DNA of 52,553 nt from Dehalococcoidia bacterium (GTDB lineage: Bacteria > Chloroflexota > Dehalococcoidia > Tepidiformales > Tepidiformaceae). The stretch covers positions 1-52,553 of the forward strand of contig VXPF01000118.1 of NCBI GenBank assembly GCA_009839725.1, in the 5' to 3' direction. The notes beneath the pieces are model-generated. The model had not been told where the DNA came from. It saw only the letters and a list, made by a program, of their open reading frames with translations, and searched no databases. This document shows, piece after piece, positions 1 to 8,532 of the stretch. The translations under genes and the position numbers were made by a program. How positions within the stretch are numbered: the first letter of the stretch is position 1; each line of letters opens with the position of its first letter.

Positions 1-124
1 ACCCCACCCTCCCGCCAAAGGCTGCCGCTGGGACTGGACTACGGTGACGAGTCGTAGCACGGACGGGCCGGGTGGGACCGCAGCGCCCCGGATTCCGTCG
101 GGGCGGGAGCGGTCCGCGCCCGCG

Positions 125-130
125 TATCAT
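125..130 (+). promoter_or_regulatory. -10 box (TATCAT) close to the first CoA-transferase start
   Basis: TATCAT lies 8 nt before the ATG at 139, too close for a ribosome binding site in the transcript, so a leaderless or nearly leaderless mRNA is inferred. No clear -35 box is visible. Bases 1-124 show no gene. Confidence 0.4.
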
Positions 131-138
131 CCCTCCCC

Positions 139-1374
139 ATGCCCGGCCTCCCCCTCGACGGCGTCCGTGTCATCGACCTGACCTGGATCATCGCGGGCCC
201 CACCGCCACCCGGTACCTCGCCGATTTCGGCGCCGACGTCATCAAGGTCGAGCACGAGCAGGCCGTCGACCCCATCCGCCTCGGACGGCCCATCGTCGGC
301 GATGCGCCCACCCTTAACAACTCCGGCTTCTTCAACTACGTCAACCGCAACAAGCGCAGCGTCCTCCTCAACGTCCGCCACCCCTTCGGCATGGACCTGC
401 TGCGGCGCCTCATCGCCGTCTCCGACATCGTCATCGAGAACTTCTCCGCCGGAACGCTCGCCTCCTGGGAGCTTGACTACCCCGAGATGCGCGACATCAA
501 CGAACGCATCATCTACTGCTCCATCTCGGGCTTCGGGCACACCGGCCGCGACCGGGAGAACACCACCTGGGGACCCACCGCCCAGGCCCTCGGCGGCCTC
601 ACCCTCACCTCCGGCCTGCCCGGCAAGCCCCCCGCCGGCTGGGGCTACAGCTACATGGACCACACCGCCGGCTACTCCGCCGCCATCGCCATCCTCATGG
701 CCCTCCACCACCGCCACCGCACGGGCGAGGGCCAGCACATCGACATGTCCCAGGTCGAGGCCGCCACCGTCCTCAACGGCCCCGCCGTCCTCGACGGCAC
801 CGTCAACGGCCGCAGCTGGCGCCGCGAGGGGCTGCCCCCGGGGAATCGCGCCTGGGAGCCCGCCGTCGCCCCCCACAACACCTACCCCTGCGCCGGCGAG
901 GACCGCTGGATCGCCATCGCCGTCATGAGCGAGGCCGAGTGGGAGGCGCTCGTCCGCGCCATGGACGAACCCGCCTGGGCCCGCGACCCCCAATTCGGGT
1001 CGAACGCGGACCGTCTTGCCAACCAGGACGCCCTCGACGAGCACATCGCCGCCTGGACCGCCGAGCGCGACGACTACGACCTGATGGCCCTCCTGCAGGC
1101 GTCGGGGGTGCGCGCGGCCGTCTGCCAGAAGCCCGGGGATCGCGTCGAGAGCGACCCCCAGTTCGCCGCCCGCGGCTGGTGGCAGAACCTCCCCCACCCC
1201 GAAATGGGCGACACCCCCCACGACGGCGTCGCCCCCCGCCTGAGCGCCACGCCCGGCGTCCTGCAGCGCCCCGCCCCCCTCATCGGGGAGCACACGCGCG
1301 AGGTCCTGTCGGAGGCACTGAACCTATCCGAAGCGGAAATCGACGAGTTCGCGGAAGCGGGGGTGTTCATGTGA
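139..1374 (+). CDS. CaiB/BaiF family (class III) CoA-transferase, copy 1
   Basis: 411 aa, the usual length for family III CoA-transferases, which move CoA between acyl-CoA and free acid through an aspartyl-CoA thioester in the cytoplasm. The N-terminus has the family signature (GVRVIDLTWIIAGP, then ADFGADVIKVE). The expected catalytic aspartate is D174 in the YMDHTAGY segment, followed by TGEGQHIDMSQVEA. The start at 139 gives this conserved N-terminus directly. The acid it activates cannot be read from sequence. The stop overlaps the GTG start of a second CoA-transferase (atGTGa at 1369-1374), so the two are translationally coupled and may form a heteromer or act on paired substrates. Confidence 0.93.
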   Translation: MPGLPLDGVRVIDLTWIIAGPTATRYLADFGADVIKVEHEQAVDPIRLGRPIVGDAPTLNNSGFFNYVNRNKRSVLLNVRHPFGMDLLRRLIAVSDIVIENFSAGTLASWELDYPEMRDINERIIYCSISGFGHTGRDRENTTWGPTAQALGGLTLTSGLPGKPPAGWGYSYMDHTAGYSAAIAILMALHHRHRTGEGQHIDMSQVEAATVLNGPAVLDGTVNGRSWRREGLPPGNRAWEPAVAPHNTYPCAGEDRWIAIAVMSEAEWEALVRAMDEPAWARDPQFGSNADRLANQDALDEHIAAWTAERDDYDLMALLQASGVRAAVCQKPGDRVESDPQFAARGWWQNLPHPEMGDTPHDGVAPRLSATPGVLQRPAPLIGEHTREVLSEALNLSEAEIDEFAEAGVFM

Positions 1375-2594
1375 GCGGCCCCCTCGAAGGCCTGCGCGTC
1401 GTCGAGATCTGCGACGAGCTGGGGCAGTACGCCGGCAAGCTCCTCGCCGATATGGGTGCCGAGGTCGTCAAGATCGAGCCGCCCGAGGGCTCGTCCGCGC
1501 GCCGCGTAGGCCCCTTCGTGAACGACGAGCCCGGCCCGAACCGGTCGCTCAACTTCTGGTACCACAACACGAACAAGCGCTCCGCCGTCCTCGACCTCGA
1601 AGGCTCCGAGTCCGACCGCGAGACGGCCCGCGCCCTCATCGCCCGCACCGACGTCCTCCTCGAAGCGCTCGAGCCCGGCCGCCCCGCCGCCCTCGGCCTC
1701 GACTACGAGGCGCTCGCCCCCGCCAATCCCGCCCTCATCCACTGCGCCCTCACCCCCTTCGGGCAGGACGGCCCCTGGGCGCACTACCGCGTCTCGGACC
1801 TGGTCGCGCTGGCCTCGGGCGGCCCCATGAACATGAACGGCTACGACCCCGAGGACGCTCCCGGCGCCCCGCCCATCCACGGCAAGGGCGACCAGGCCTA
1901 CAACACCGGCGCCCACTTCGCCGTCATGGGCATCCTCACCGCCCTCCTGGGCCGCGACGCGAGCGGCGAGGGGCAGTACATCGACTGCTCCATGCACGAG
2001 GCCCTCTCCTCCGCCACGGAGGTGGGCCTCCCCCACTGGCTCTACACGAAGACGAACATCACCCGCCAGACGGGTCGCCACGCCGCCGTCATCCGCACGG
2101 AGCCGTGGATCCACCGCGCCCGTGACGGCAAGGACGTGCTCGTCTTCAACATCGGCCGCAGCGCTGAGTCGTGGGGCAAGCTGAAGCGCTGGATGCAGTC
2201 CCACGGCTTCGGCGCGAACTTCGACGAGGAGCGCTTCGACGACCCCATGGCCCGCCAGGCGGCGCGCGGAACGGCGGAAGCGAAGGAGATCTTCGCCGAG
2301 GTCACGCGCTTTGTCGCCGCCCTCGACGCGGAGGAGGTCTATCGGGGCTCGCAGGCCTGCGGCCTCCCCTGGGGCACCGTCCGCTCCCCCGACGAAGCTG
2401 TCGACGACCCCCACCTGCACGATCGCGGCCACTTCGTCGCCACCACGGGCGAGGGGCTGGAGGGGGAAGCGCTCATGCCGGGCGCGCCCTACGTGCTCAG
2501 CGCCAGCCCCTGGGAGTTGCGGCGTCCCGCCCCGAAGCTCGGCGAGCACACCGACGAGGTCCTGGCGGAGCTGCGCGCGCCTACTCCGGAATAA
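1371..2594 (+). CDS. CaiB/BaiF family (class III) CoA-transferase, copy 2
   Basis: 407 aa from a GTG at 1371 that overlaps the previous stop. The frame stays open further upstream, but the conserved N-terminus (GPLEGLRVVEICDELGQYAGK, ADMGAEVVKIEPPEG) begins here. D174 in KGDQAYNTGAH aligns with the catalytic aspartate of the family, and SGEGQYIDCSMHEAL follows. It is clearly diverged from copy 1, so this is an old tandem pair rather than a recent duplication. The 3' end overlaps the convergent LysM lipoprotein gene by 14 nt. Confidence 0.92.
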   Translation: MSGPLEGLRVVEICDELGQYAGKLLADMGAEVVKIEPPEGSSARRVGPFVNDEPGPNRSLNFWYHNTNKRSAVLDLEGSESDRETARALIARTDVLLEALEPGRPAALGLDYEALAPANPALIHCALTPFGQDGPWAHYRVSDLVALASGGPMNMNGYDPEDAPGAPPIHGKGDQAYNTGAHFAVMGILTALLGRDASGEGQYIDCSMHEALSSATEVGLPHWLYTKTNITRQTGRHAAVIRTEPWIHRARDGKDVLVFNIGRSAESWGKLKRWMQSHGFGANFDEERFDDPMARQAARGTAEAKEIFAEVTRFVAALDAEEVYRGSQACGLPWGTVRSPDEAVDDPHLHDRGHFVATTGEGLEGEALMPGAPYVLSASPWELRRPAPKLGEHTDEVLAELRAPTPE

Positions 2595-3174
2595 CCACTT
2601 CCTGGCCCACCTGCAGCGTGAGGCAGGCCTCTTCGTCCAGCCCGTTCGCGGCGAGGAACGTCGGCAGGGCGACGTCGTGGTCCTGGGCAATGGCCGCACA
2701 CGTGTCACCCGGAACGACGATGTAGATCGTCCCTTCCTGCGGGGGGGAGGTGTCGTCACTCGGGCTGGGAGTTGCCGCGGGGTCGGGCGCGGGGATGTTC
2801 AGAACCTCGTCCACGTGCAGGTTCGTGCAGTCCTCGTTGATGCGCGGGTTGGCGGCCAGCAGTGTGTCCACCGAGATGTTGTAGAGCGCCGCGATCCCGC
2901 CGCAGGTCTCCCCCTCCGCCACCGTGTGCGTGCGCGCTACCGGGGGTTCGGGCGTCACCGTCGCCTCCTCCGTCGCATCAGGGGCGAGAGGGTTGTCGCC
3001 GCCCAGGCGGTAGGGGGCGCGATCCTCGTCGGCGACGGCGGTGGGGACGCCCGCCGGGTCGGTCAGTGTGGGGCGCGCCTGCGGAGGCTCGGTCTCCTCG
3101 TCGCCGCCGCAGCCGGCAACCACGAGCGTAACGAGAAGGGCCGCCGCGAGCGTTCGGGTGAGCACCGTCGCCAT
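2581..3174 (-). CDS. LysM-domain lipoprotein (two LysM repeats)
   Basis: 197 aa from ATG 3174. The start gives a lipoprotein signal (MATVLTRTLAAALLVTLVVAGC) with lipobox VAGC and lipidated C22. After a Pro/Thr/Glu-rich linker come two LysM domains: one beginning HTVAEGETCGGIA with NPRINEDC in the middle, and one beginning YIVVPGDTCAAIA and ending the protein with VGQEVVIPE. LysM binds N-acetylglucosamine polymers, so it probably sits at the outer face of the membrane bound to peptidoglycan. Each LysM carries a Cys pair. The gene follows the M28 peptidase by 10 nt and is co-transcribed with it. An alternative start at 3201 would overlap the peptidase and adds nothing conserved. Confidence 0.85.
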   Translation of the reverse strand: MATVLTRTLAAALLVTLVVAGCGGDEETEPPQARPTLTDPAGVPTAVADEDRAPYRLGGDNPLAPDATEEATVTPEPPVARTHTVAEGETCGGIAALYNISVDTLLAANPRINEDCTNLHVDEVLNIPAPDPAATPSPSDDTSPPQEGTIYIVVPGDTCAAIAQDHDVALPTFLAANGLDEEACLTLQVGQEVVIPE

Positions 3175-3184
3175 GCTAGGTTCG

Positions 3185-4513
3185 CTAGGGTCCTCCGGCA
3201 ATCTCCGCCAGCAGCGCCTGCAGGATCAGCGCCCCCGCATCGCCGATGCGATCGACCGCCTCCGGCTCAACCTCGTCGAACACATCGGCGGGCGTGTGGA
3301 TGAGCGAAACGTCGCCGTCCGAGAGGAAGATCACAGGAACGCCGACCTGCACGAAGCTCGCGTGGTCGCTTCCGTATCCGGGCGGCAGGGACGAGGCGAA
3401 GGCCGCGATGCCGGCGTCCTTCAGCCGCTCCACCGCTCCCGCCACGAGGGTCGGCGTGCCGATCACCTCGACCGCGTCACCCCGCGCGGTCACGTCGAAG
3501 TTCATCATGAACTCGGGCAGCTCACCGGCGGCCGCCCAGCGCTGGGCCAGGGCGGCGCTGCCGAACAGACCCGACTCCTCCGCCCCGAAGGTGGCGAAGC
3601 AGAGCCCTTCGTCCAGACCGTCGGCGGCGAAGACGCGGGCCAGTTCGAGGACGATGGCCACCCCGCTGGCGTTGTCGAGCGCCCCGGGCGACGCCGGAGT
3701 TGTGTCGTGGTGGCCGCCGGCGATGATGTCGCACTGCGCTTCCGGTGCGGGCCGTGCGATCACGTTCGCCGCCATGGGTCGCGCCGGGCCGATCGTCAGC
3801 CGGATGGTGGCGCCATCCCTCGCTGCCTGCGCCAGCCGCTCCCCCTCGGATTGAGGCACCAGCACGACGGGTATGGCGTCCCTGACCGGGATGGGGAATC
3901 CCCACAGCCCCCAGCGCTCCCGGTTCACGATGATGAGGCCCGCCGCCTCCGCCCGCGCCGCCGACATGTAGAGCAGGCCGTCGCCGGGGTCGTTCGACCC
4001 CCGCTCCCTGATGGAGATGGCGCCCGCCGGCGCCATCGCTTCCTGCAGGCGATCATCGTGGGCTATCCCCTCCGCCGACCTCGCCCCGGTGGCCTCCCCG
4101 TTGAGCGCGATCCCATGGATCGTCTCTCCTCCAACCGTGACCGTGGCCAGCCGGAAGCGCGTCGCGTAGTCGAACTCCATCACCTCGACGGCGTAGCCGT
4201 AGCCGCGGAGGATGTCGGCGATGTAGGCCACCGTTTCCCGCGCCTCCGCGGAGCCGGATACGCGCGGCCCGATGACCGTGGAGAGCAGGCGCAGGTGGGC
4301 CATGGCCCGGTCGATGTCGTGGTCGGGCGGGATGGCGTCGGGCGCCAGCCGGGTGGGCGTGGCGTGGGCCGTGGTGGGGTCGGGGGTGCTGGGTGGGGAG
4401 GGGGTGGCGGTTGCGGGTGGGCTCGTCGGCGCTGGAGCCGGTGACGCTGGCTCACTGCCGCACGCAGCCAGCAGCCCGACGAGCGTCGCCGCGGTGATGA
4501 GCCGAAGGAGCAT
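3185..4513 (-). CDS. M28 family zinc aminopeptidase, lipoprotein, with PA-like insert
   Basis: 442 aa. The start at 4513 gives a lipoprotein signal ending LLAAC (C18), then a Pro/Thr/Ser-rich linker, a PA-like protease-associated region, and the M28 catalytic domain in the C-terminal half. Zinc ligands expected for M28 are visible: GGHHDT (His), GALDNASG (bridging Asp), GAEESGLFGS (catalytic Glu and ligand Glu), MNFDV (Asp) and LIHTPAD (His). It should release N-terminal residues from peptides outside the cell. The frame extends to 4609, but the added stretch is not signal-like. A stop-to-start gap of only 10 nt separates it from the LysM lipoprotein, suggesting both act at the cell surface. 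Confidence 0.88.
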   Translation of the reverse strand: MLLRLITAATLVGLLAACGSEPASPAPAPTSPPATATPSPPSTPDPTTAHATPTRLAPDAIPPDHDIDRAMAHLRLLSTVIGPRVSGSAEARETVAYIADILRGYGYAVEVMEFDYATRFRLATVTVGGETIHGIALNGEATGARSAEGIAHDDRLQEAMAPAGAISIRERGSNDPGDGLLYMSAARAEAAGLIIVNRERWGLWGFPIPVRDAIPVVLVPQSEGERLAQAARDGATIRLTIGPARPMAANVIARPAPEAQCDIIAGGHHDTTPASPGALDNASGVAIVLELARVFAADGLDEGLCFATFGAEESGLFGSAALAQRWAAAGELPEFMMNFDVTARGDAVEVIGTPTLVAGAVERLKDAGIAAFASSLPPGYGSDHASFVQVGVPVIFLSDGDVSLIHTPADVFDEVEPEAVDRIGDAGALILQALLAEIAGGP

Positions 4514-4550
4514 AGGGAACGGCTGGGAAGGGTGGTGCGGCTGGAGCGCC

Positions 4551-4988
4551 TTAGCGACGGCGAAACGCACGCCTGATCCGTGCCAACACGCCCGGCGGCG
4601 GGGGCTCATACTCGACGTAACGTCCCCGCCAGTGCGCCCCCTTGGCAGCCGGCTGGCGGACGGTGGCAGCTCGTCGCGGGCGCAGGAACGACCAGATGAA
4701 CGCAGCCGCGAAGAGGACCACGCCGCCGAAGGCGAGCCAGATGAACGAGCCCCAGATCGCCGAGAGGATGAAGCCGACGATCATGACGCCTGCGCCCGTG
4801 AAGAGCAGAGAGGCGGGCGTGGGACCGCGGACCGAGAGTCCGAAAGCCGCCCCCATGCGCGAACCGAGCGGAGCGCGGCGCTGCCGCCGTCGCTGGGCCA
4901 GCGAAATCGGCTCCTCGCCGGGCTTCGGAGGCTCCTCTCCGAGGCGGGACAGGATCTCCTCGATCTCGCGGTCGATACGGTCGGGCAT
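4551..4988 (-). CDS. small two-helix membrane protein of unknown function
   Basis: 145 aa from ATG 4988. The N-terminus is charged (MPDRIDREIEEILSRLGEEPP), followed by a basic patch, two hydrophobic helices at about residues 60-78 and 82-102 (GAGVMIVGFILSAIWGSF, LAFGGVVLFAAAFIW), and a basic C-terminal tail. I do not recognise a named family. A GTG at 5000 is also in frame but lies inside the probable -10 box TATCGT (4999-5004), which favours 4988. It leads the operon with the M28 peptidase and LysM lipoprotein, so an envelope role is plausible but not shown. Confidence 0.7.
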   Translation of the reverse strand: MPDRIDREIEEILSRLGEEPPKPGEEPISLAQRRRQRRAPLGSRMGAAFGLSVRGPTPASLLFTGAGVMIVGFILSAIWGSFIWLAFGGVVLFAAAFIWSFLRPRRAATVRQPAAKGAHWRGRYVEYEPPPPGVLARIRRAFRRR

Positions 4989-5031
4989 GTCGCTCTCCAC
5001 GATAGGGGATCAGCGAGCGGCGCGTCGATGG

Positions 5032-6594
5032 TTAGGCGCTGGCGTCCTTACCCCAGCCTCCCCCGCCGGGCGTGCGCACCTCGATGCGGTCGCCGGGACC
5101 TACCCGAAGCTGCTGCTGGCCGCCCAGGGCCTCGCCTTCGCCGCCGGCACGGATGCGCGTGTTCTCGCCATGCGCCGCCGCTTCCCCGCCGGCCGCTCCC
5201 GGTGGCCCGACGGAGCGGCGATCGCCGATGAGGGATACGTCCGCCTCCGTGAGGAACTCGATGTCCCGGACGACTCCGTCCCCACCCCGGTGAAGTCCGG
5301 CGCCACCGCTCCTCTCCCGAAGCTCGAAGCGACGGATGCGGACGGGGAAGGTGCTCTCGATCGACTCCGCCGGCGTGTTGGCGGTGTTCGTCATGTGGGT
5401 CTGAACACCGCTTTCGCCGTCTCCCTCGGGACCCGCGCCCGCCCCTCCGGGAACCGTCTCGTAGTAGGCGAACGGGTCGCCGCTCTCGCGCACGCCGCCG
5501 AAGGTGAAATTGCTCATCGTGCCCGCGCTCGAAGCCGGGATGCGGTCCGGGAGCGCCTCCGCGAACGCCGCCAGGACGACGTCGGTCACGCGCTGCGAGG
5601 TCTCGACGTTCCCGGCGGAGACGGCGCGCTGGGGGCGTGCATTCACGATCGAGGCCTCGGGCAGGACGACGCGGATAGGCCGGAAGACGCCCGCGTTCGA
5701 GGGTGCGTCGGGAGGGAGGAGGCAGCGAACGCAGTAGGCCACGGCTGATCGGGTGACGGCGGCGACGGCGTTGATCGAGGCGGGTTGCTCCCCGGCCGAG
5801 CCGGCGAAGTCGACCGTGACCACGTCACCCTCCACCCCCACCCGTGCGCGCAGAGGCAGGAGCCCCCCCTCGGTGCTCTCCATGACGTCCGACGCCTCGT
5901 AGTCGCCATCGGGAATGTCGGCGAGCGCCGCCCGGGTCAGCCGCTCGGCGTAGTCCGTGAGCGAGGCCATCCAGCGAGCGAGCTCGGCATTGCCGTAGCG
6001 GGCCGCGAGCCCTTCGAGCCGGGCGGCGCCGGTGCTCAGGGCGCCGAGCTGCGCCTCGAAGTCGCCCCGGCGCTCGGCGGGCGTGCGCACGTTGCGGAGG
6101 ATGAGGGCGAAGAGTGCCTCGTTCAGGCGGCCGGCCTCGCGCAGCTTGAGGGGTGGGATGATCACTCCCTCCTGGTACAGCTCCGTGGCGACCGGCATGG
6201 ACCCTGCCGACATGCCCCCGATGTCGGCGTGGTGGGCGCGGTTCGCGACGAACCCAACGAGCTCGCCGCTCGCGAACACCGGCGCCACCAGCGTCACGTC
6301 GGGGAGGTGCGTCCCACCGAGATAGGGATCGTTCACGATGGCGACGTCGCCCTCGCTCCAGGGTGCGAGCCCCGACACGGCCGCGATCGACTCGGGCATG
6401 GCGCCGAGGTGGACGGGGATGTGGGCCGCCTGCGCGACCATCTCGCCTTCCGCGTCGAAGACCGCGCAGGAGAAGTCGCGCCGTTCCCGGATGTTGGGCG
6501 AGTGCGCGGTCCGCCAGAGCGTGACGCCCATCTCCTCGGCTGCCGACGCGAGGAGGGCGTTCCAGACCGCGAGCCGGGCAGGATCGTCGCTCAT
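5032..6594 (-). CDS. hyuB: hydantoinase B / oxoprolinase subunit
   Basis: 520 aa, typical for HyuB, the partner of HyuA in ATP-dependent opening of hydantoins, 5-oxoproline or related cyclic amides (acetone carboxylases share the fold). Family landmarks: the N-terminal SAAEEMGVTLWRTAHSPNIRERRDFSCAVFD region, NDPYLGGTHLPDVTL, FVANRAHHADIGG, and the Gly-rich C-terminus ending GDRIEVRTPGGGGWG. The HHADIGG stretch matches the metal-site region in this family. ATGA overlap (6591-6594) with hyuA shows translational coupling. The true substrate is unknown because HyuAB are used for many amides. Confidence 0.92.
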   Translation of the reverse strand: MSDDPARLAVWNALLASAAEEMGVTLWRTAHSPNIRERRDFSCAVFDAEGEMVAQAAHIPVHLGAMPESIAAVSGLAPWSEGDVAIVNDPYLGGTHLPDVTLVAPVFASGELVGFVANRAHHADIGGMSAGSMPVATELYQEGVIIPPLKLREAGRLNEALFALILRNVRTPAERRGDFEAQLGALSTGAARLEGLAARYGNAELARWMASLTDYAERLTRAALADIPDGDYEASDVMESTEGGLLPLRARVGVEGDVVTVDFAGSAGEQPASINAVAAVTRSAVAYCVRCLLPPDAPSNAGVFRPIRVVLPEASIVNARPQRAVSAGNVETSQRVTDVVLAAFAEALPDRIPASSAGTMSNFTFGGVRESGDPFAYYETVPGGAGAGPEGDGESGVQTHMTNTANTPAESIESTFPVRIRRFELRERSGGAGLHRGGDGVVRDIEFLTEADVSLIGDRRSVGPPGAAGGEAAAHGENTRIRAGGEGEALGGQQQLRVGPGDRIEVRTPGGGGWGKDASA

Positions 6595-8531
6595 GCCGGT
6601 ACCACCTCGAGGTTGCCGCCGGCGTCCACGGTGGCGCGCCAGCCCTGCGGGATGAAGGTGGTTGCGTCCGGCTGCGTGACGACGGCCGGCCCGTCGAGCG
6701 TCGACCCGACCGCAAGGTCCGCACGGGAGACCTGGATGGCGGGAACGCCTCCCGCCAGCGCGATCGGCTGGGGCTGGCCGGTTCCTCCGGTTGCCTCGAT
6801 GGCTGTGTCGGGAAGGTCGCGGGGGACGCCCTGCGCGCGGCAGCGGAGGGCCACGAGTTCAGCGGGGCGCTCGCTCGTAGCGAACCCATATTCGCGTTCG
6901 TGGGCCGTGTGAAGCGCTTGCACGATCGTCGCCGGCTCGGGCTTGTCGATGGCGACGCGCAGCTCGTGGGCCTGGCCGCGGTAGCGGACATCGGCGGCCC
7001 AGGCCAGCTCGGCGAGCGTTCCGCCCGCGCCCTGGAGTCCAGCGACCGCTTGCTCCTCCAGCGTGGCCGCCGTCGTGCGCACCGTCTCGGCGGCGTCTTC
7101 ATCGAGGGGGAGCAGCAGCCCCTGGCCGCGCTCCACCACCTCCGGCGCGGTGGCGATGCCGATGGCCGAGAGCACTCCCGCGTGCCGGGGCACGAGCACC
7201 TTCCCGATGCCAAGCTCCGCCGCGAGCTCGCAGGCATGGAGCGGGCCGGCCCCCCCGAAGGCCACGAGCGTGAAGCCGGCGGGGTCGTAGCCGCGTTCGA
7301 GACTGACCCGGCGGAGGGCGCGGGCCATGGTCGCGTTCGCCACCTCCACCACTGCCGAAGCCGCGGCTTCTGTCTCGCCGAGGGTGGCAAGTGCCTCGCG
7401 CGCCCGTCCGAGGTCGGGGATCACGCTGCCGCCGAGGGGCGCCTCCGGGCGGAGGCGCCCGAGCACGAGATTCGCGTCGGACACCGTCGGGAGCGTTCCC
7501 CGACCGTAGCAGGCGGGGCCGGGGTCGGCGCCCGCGCTCTGGGGGCCGACGGCGAGCGCCCCCCCGCTGTCGAGCCTGGCGATCGACCCTCCGCCCGCCC
7601 CCACGGTCACGATGTCGACCATGGGGGTATGGACGGCGAGGCCGTCGACCTCGGTGGCCGAGCGGTAGCGGGGCTCCCCCGGACAGAGCGAGACGTCGGT
7701 GCTCGTGCCGCCCATGTCGAAGGTGATGACCTGCTCATGACCGGCGGACCGGGCGACGGCGAGCGCCCCGAGGACGCCGCCCGCGGGCCCGCTCGTCACC
7801 ATCGAAGCGGGCCGCTCGCTGGCCGTGGCGGCGTCGGTCAGGCCCCCAGCCGAGTGCATCACCCGCAGTCCCCGCGATCGCTCGTCGATGCCGCCGAGAT
7901 AGCCCCGCACCGTCGGTTGGAGGAAGGCGTTGACGGCCGTCGTGCTGGCGCGTTCGTACTCGCGGTGCTCGGGCAGGACCTCGTGGGAGGCGCTCACGGG
8001 GAACCCCGCCTCGCGGAGCGCCCCTGCCAGGAGGGCCTCGTGCTCGGGACGCAGGTAGGAGAAGAGCAGGCAGATGGCGACCGCCTCTGCGTTGAGGCGG
8101 CGGGCTTCGTCCACGACCCGAGCGACCTCGGCGTCGTCGAGGGGGACGACGACCTCCCCGCTTGCCCCGATCCGCTCCCGCACGGTGATGACGTCGCCCC
8201 GGGAGACGACGTGAGGTGTGCGGCGAGGCTCGAGGTCGTAGAGAGCGGGGCGCTCCTGCCGCCGGATCGTGAGCAGGTCGCGGAAGCCAGCGGTGGTGAC
8301 GAGGACGGTGCGCGGCCCGCGGCGTTCGAGCAGGGCGTTCGTGGCGACGGTGCTGCCGTGGGCGAGCGCGCCCTCCGCGAGGCCTTCCGCGCCTTCCAGC
8401 ACGGCCTGCTCGGGCGCGGTTGGCGTGGAGAGGCGCTTCCACGTGCGGATGCCGCCTCCGTCGATCGCGACGAAGTCAGTGAACGTGCCACCCACGTCCA
8501 CGCCGAGGACGCCGTCCTGCGCCCCGGTCAC
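6591..8531 (-). CDS. hyuA: hydantoinase A / oxoprolinase ATP-binding subunit
   Basis: 646 aa from a GTG at 8531. The N-terminus has the ASKHA-type phosphate loop (GVDVGGTFTDFVAIDGG), then HGSTVATNALLERRG. The middle carries ITFDMGGTSTDVSLC and VGAGGGSIA, all hallmarks of the HyuA/acetone-carboxylase ATPase family. It should phosphorylate the cyclic amide substrate with ATP for opening together with HyuB. The gene starts 1 nt after the uvrC stop and overlaps hyuB by ATGA, so uvrC, hyuA and hyuB form one transcription unit, an unusual mixture of DNA repair and catabolism. Confidence 0.93.
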   Translation of the reverse strand: MTGAQDGVLGVDVGGTFTDFVAIDGGGIRTWKRLSTPTAPEQAVLEGAEGLAEGALAHGSTVATNALLERRGPRTVLVTTAGFRDLLTIRRQERPALYDLEPRRTPHVVSRGDVITVRERIGASGEVVVPLDDAEVARVVDEARRLNAEAVAICLLFSYLRPEHEALLAGALREAGFPVSASHEVLPEHREYERASTTAVNAFLQPTVRGYLGGIDERSRGLRVMHSAGGLTDAATASERPASMVTSGPAGGVLGALAVARSAGHEQVITFDMGGTSTDVSLCPGEPRYRSATEVDGLAVHTPMVDIVTVGAGGGSIARLDSGGALAVGPQSAGADPGPACYGRGTLPTVSDANLVLGRLRPEAPLGGSVIPDLGRAREALATLGETEAAASAVVEVANATMARALRRVSLERGYDPAGFTLVAFGGAGPLHACELAAELGIGKVLVPRHAGVLSAIGIATAPEVVERGQGLLLPLDEDAAETVRTTAATLEEQAVAGLQGAGGTLAELAWAADVRYRGQAHELRVAIDKPEPATIVQALHTAHEREYGFATSERPAELVALRCRAQGVPRDLPDTAIEATGGTGQPQPIALAGGVPAIQVSRADLAVGSTLDGPAVVTQPDATTFIPQGWRATVDAGGNLEVVPA

Positions 8532-8532
8532 G

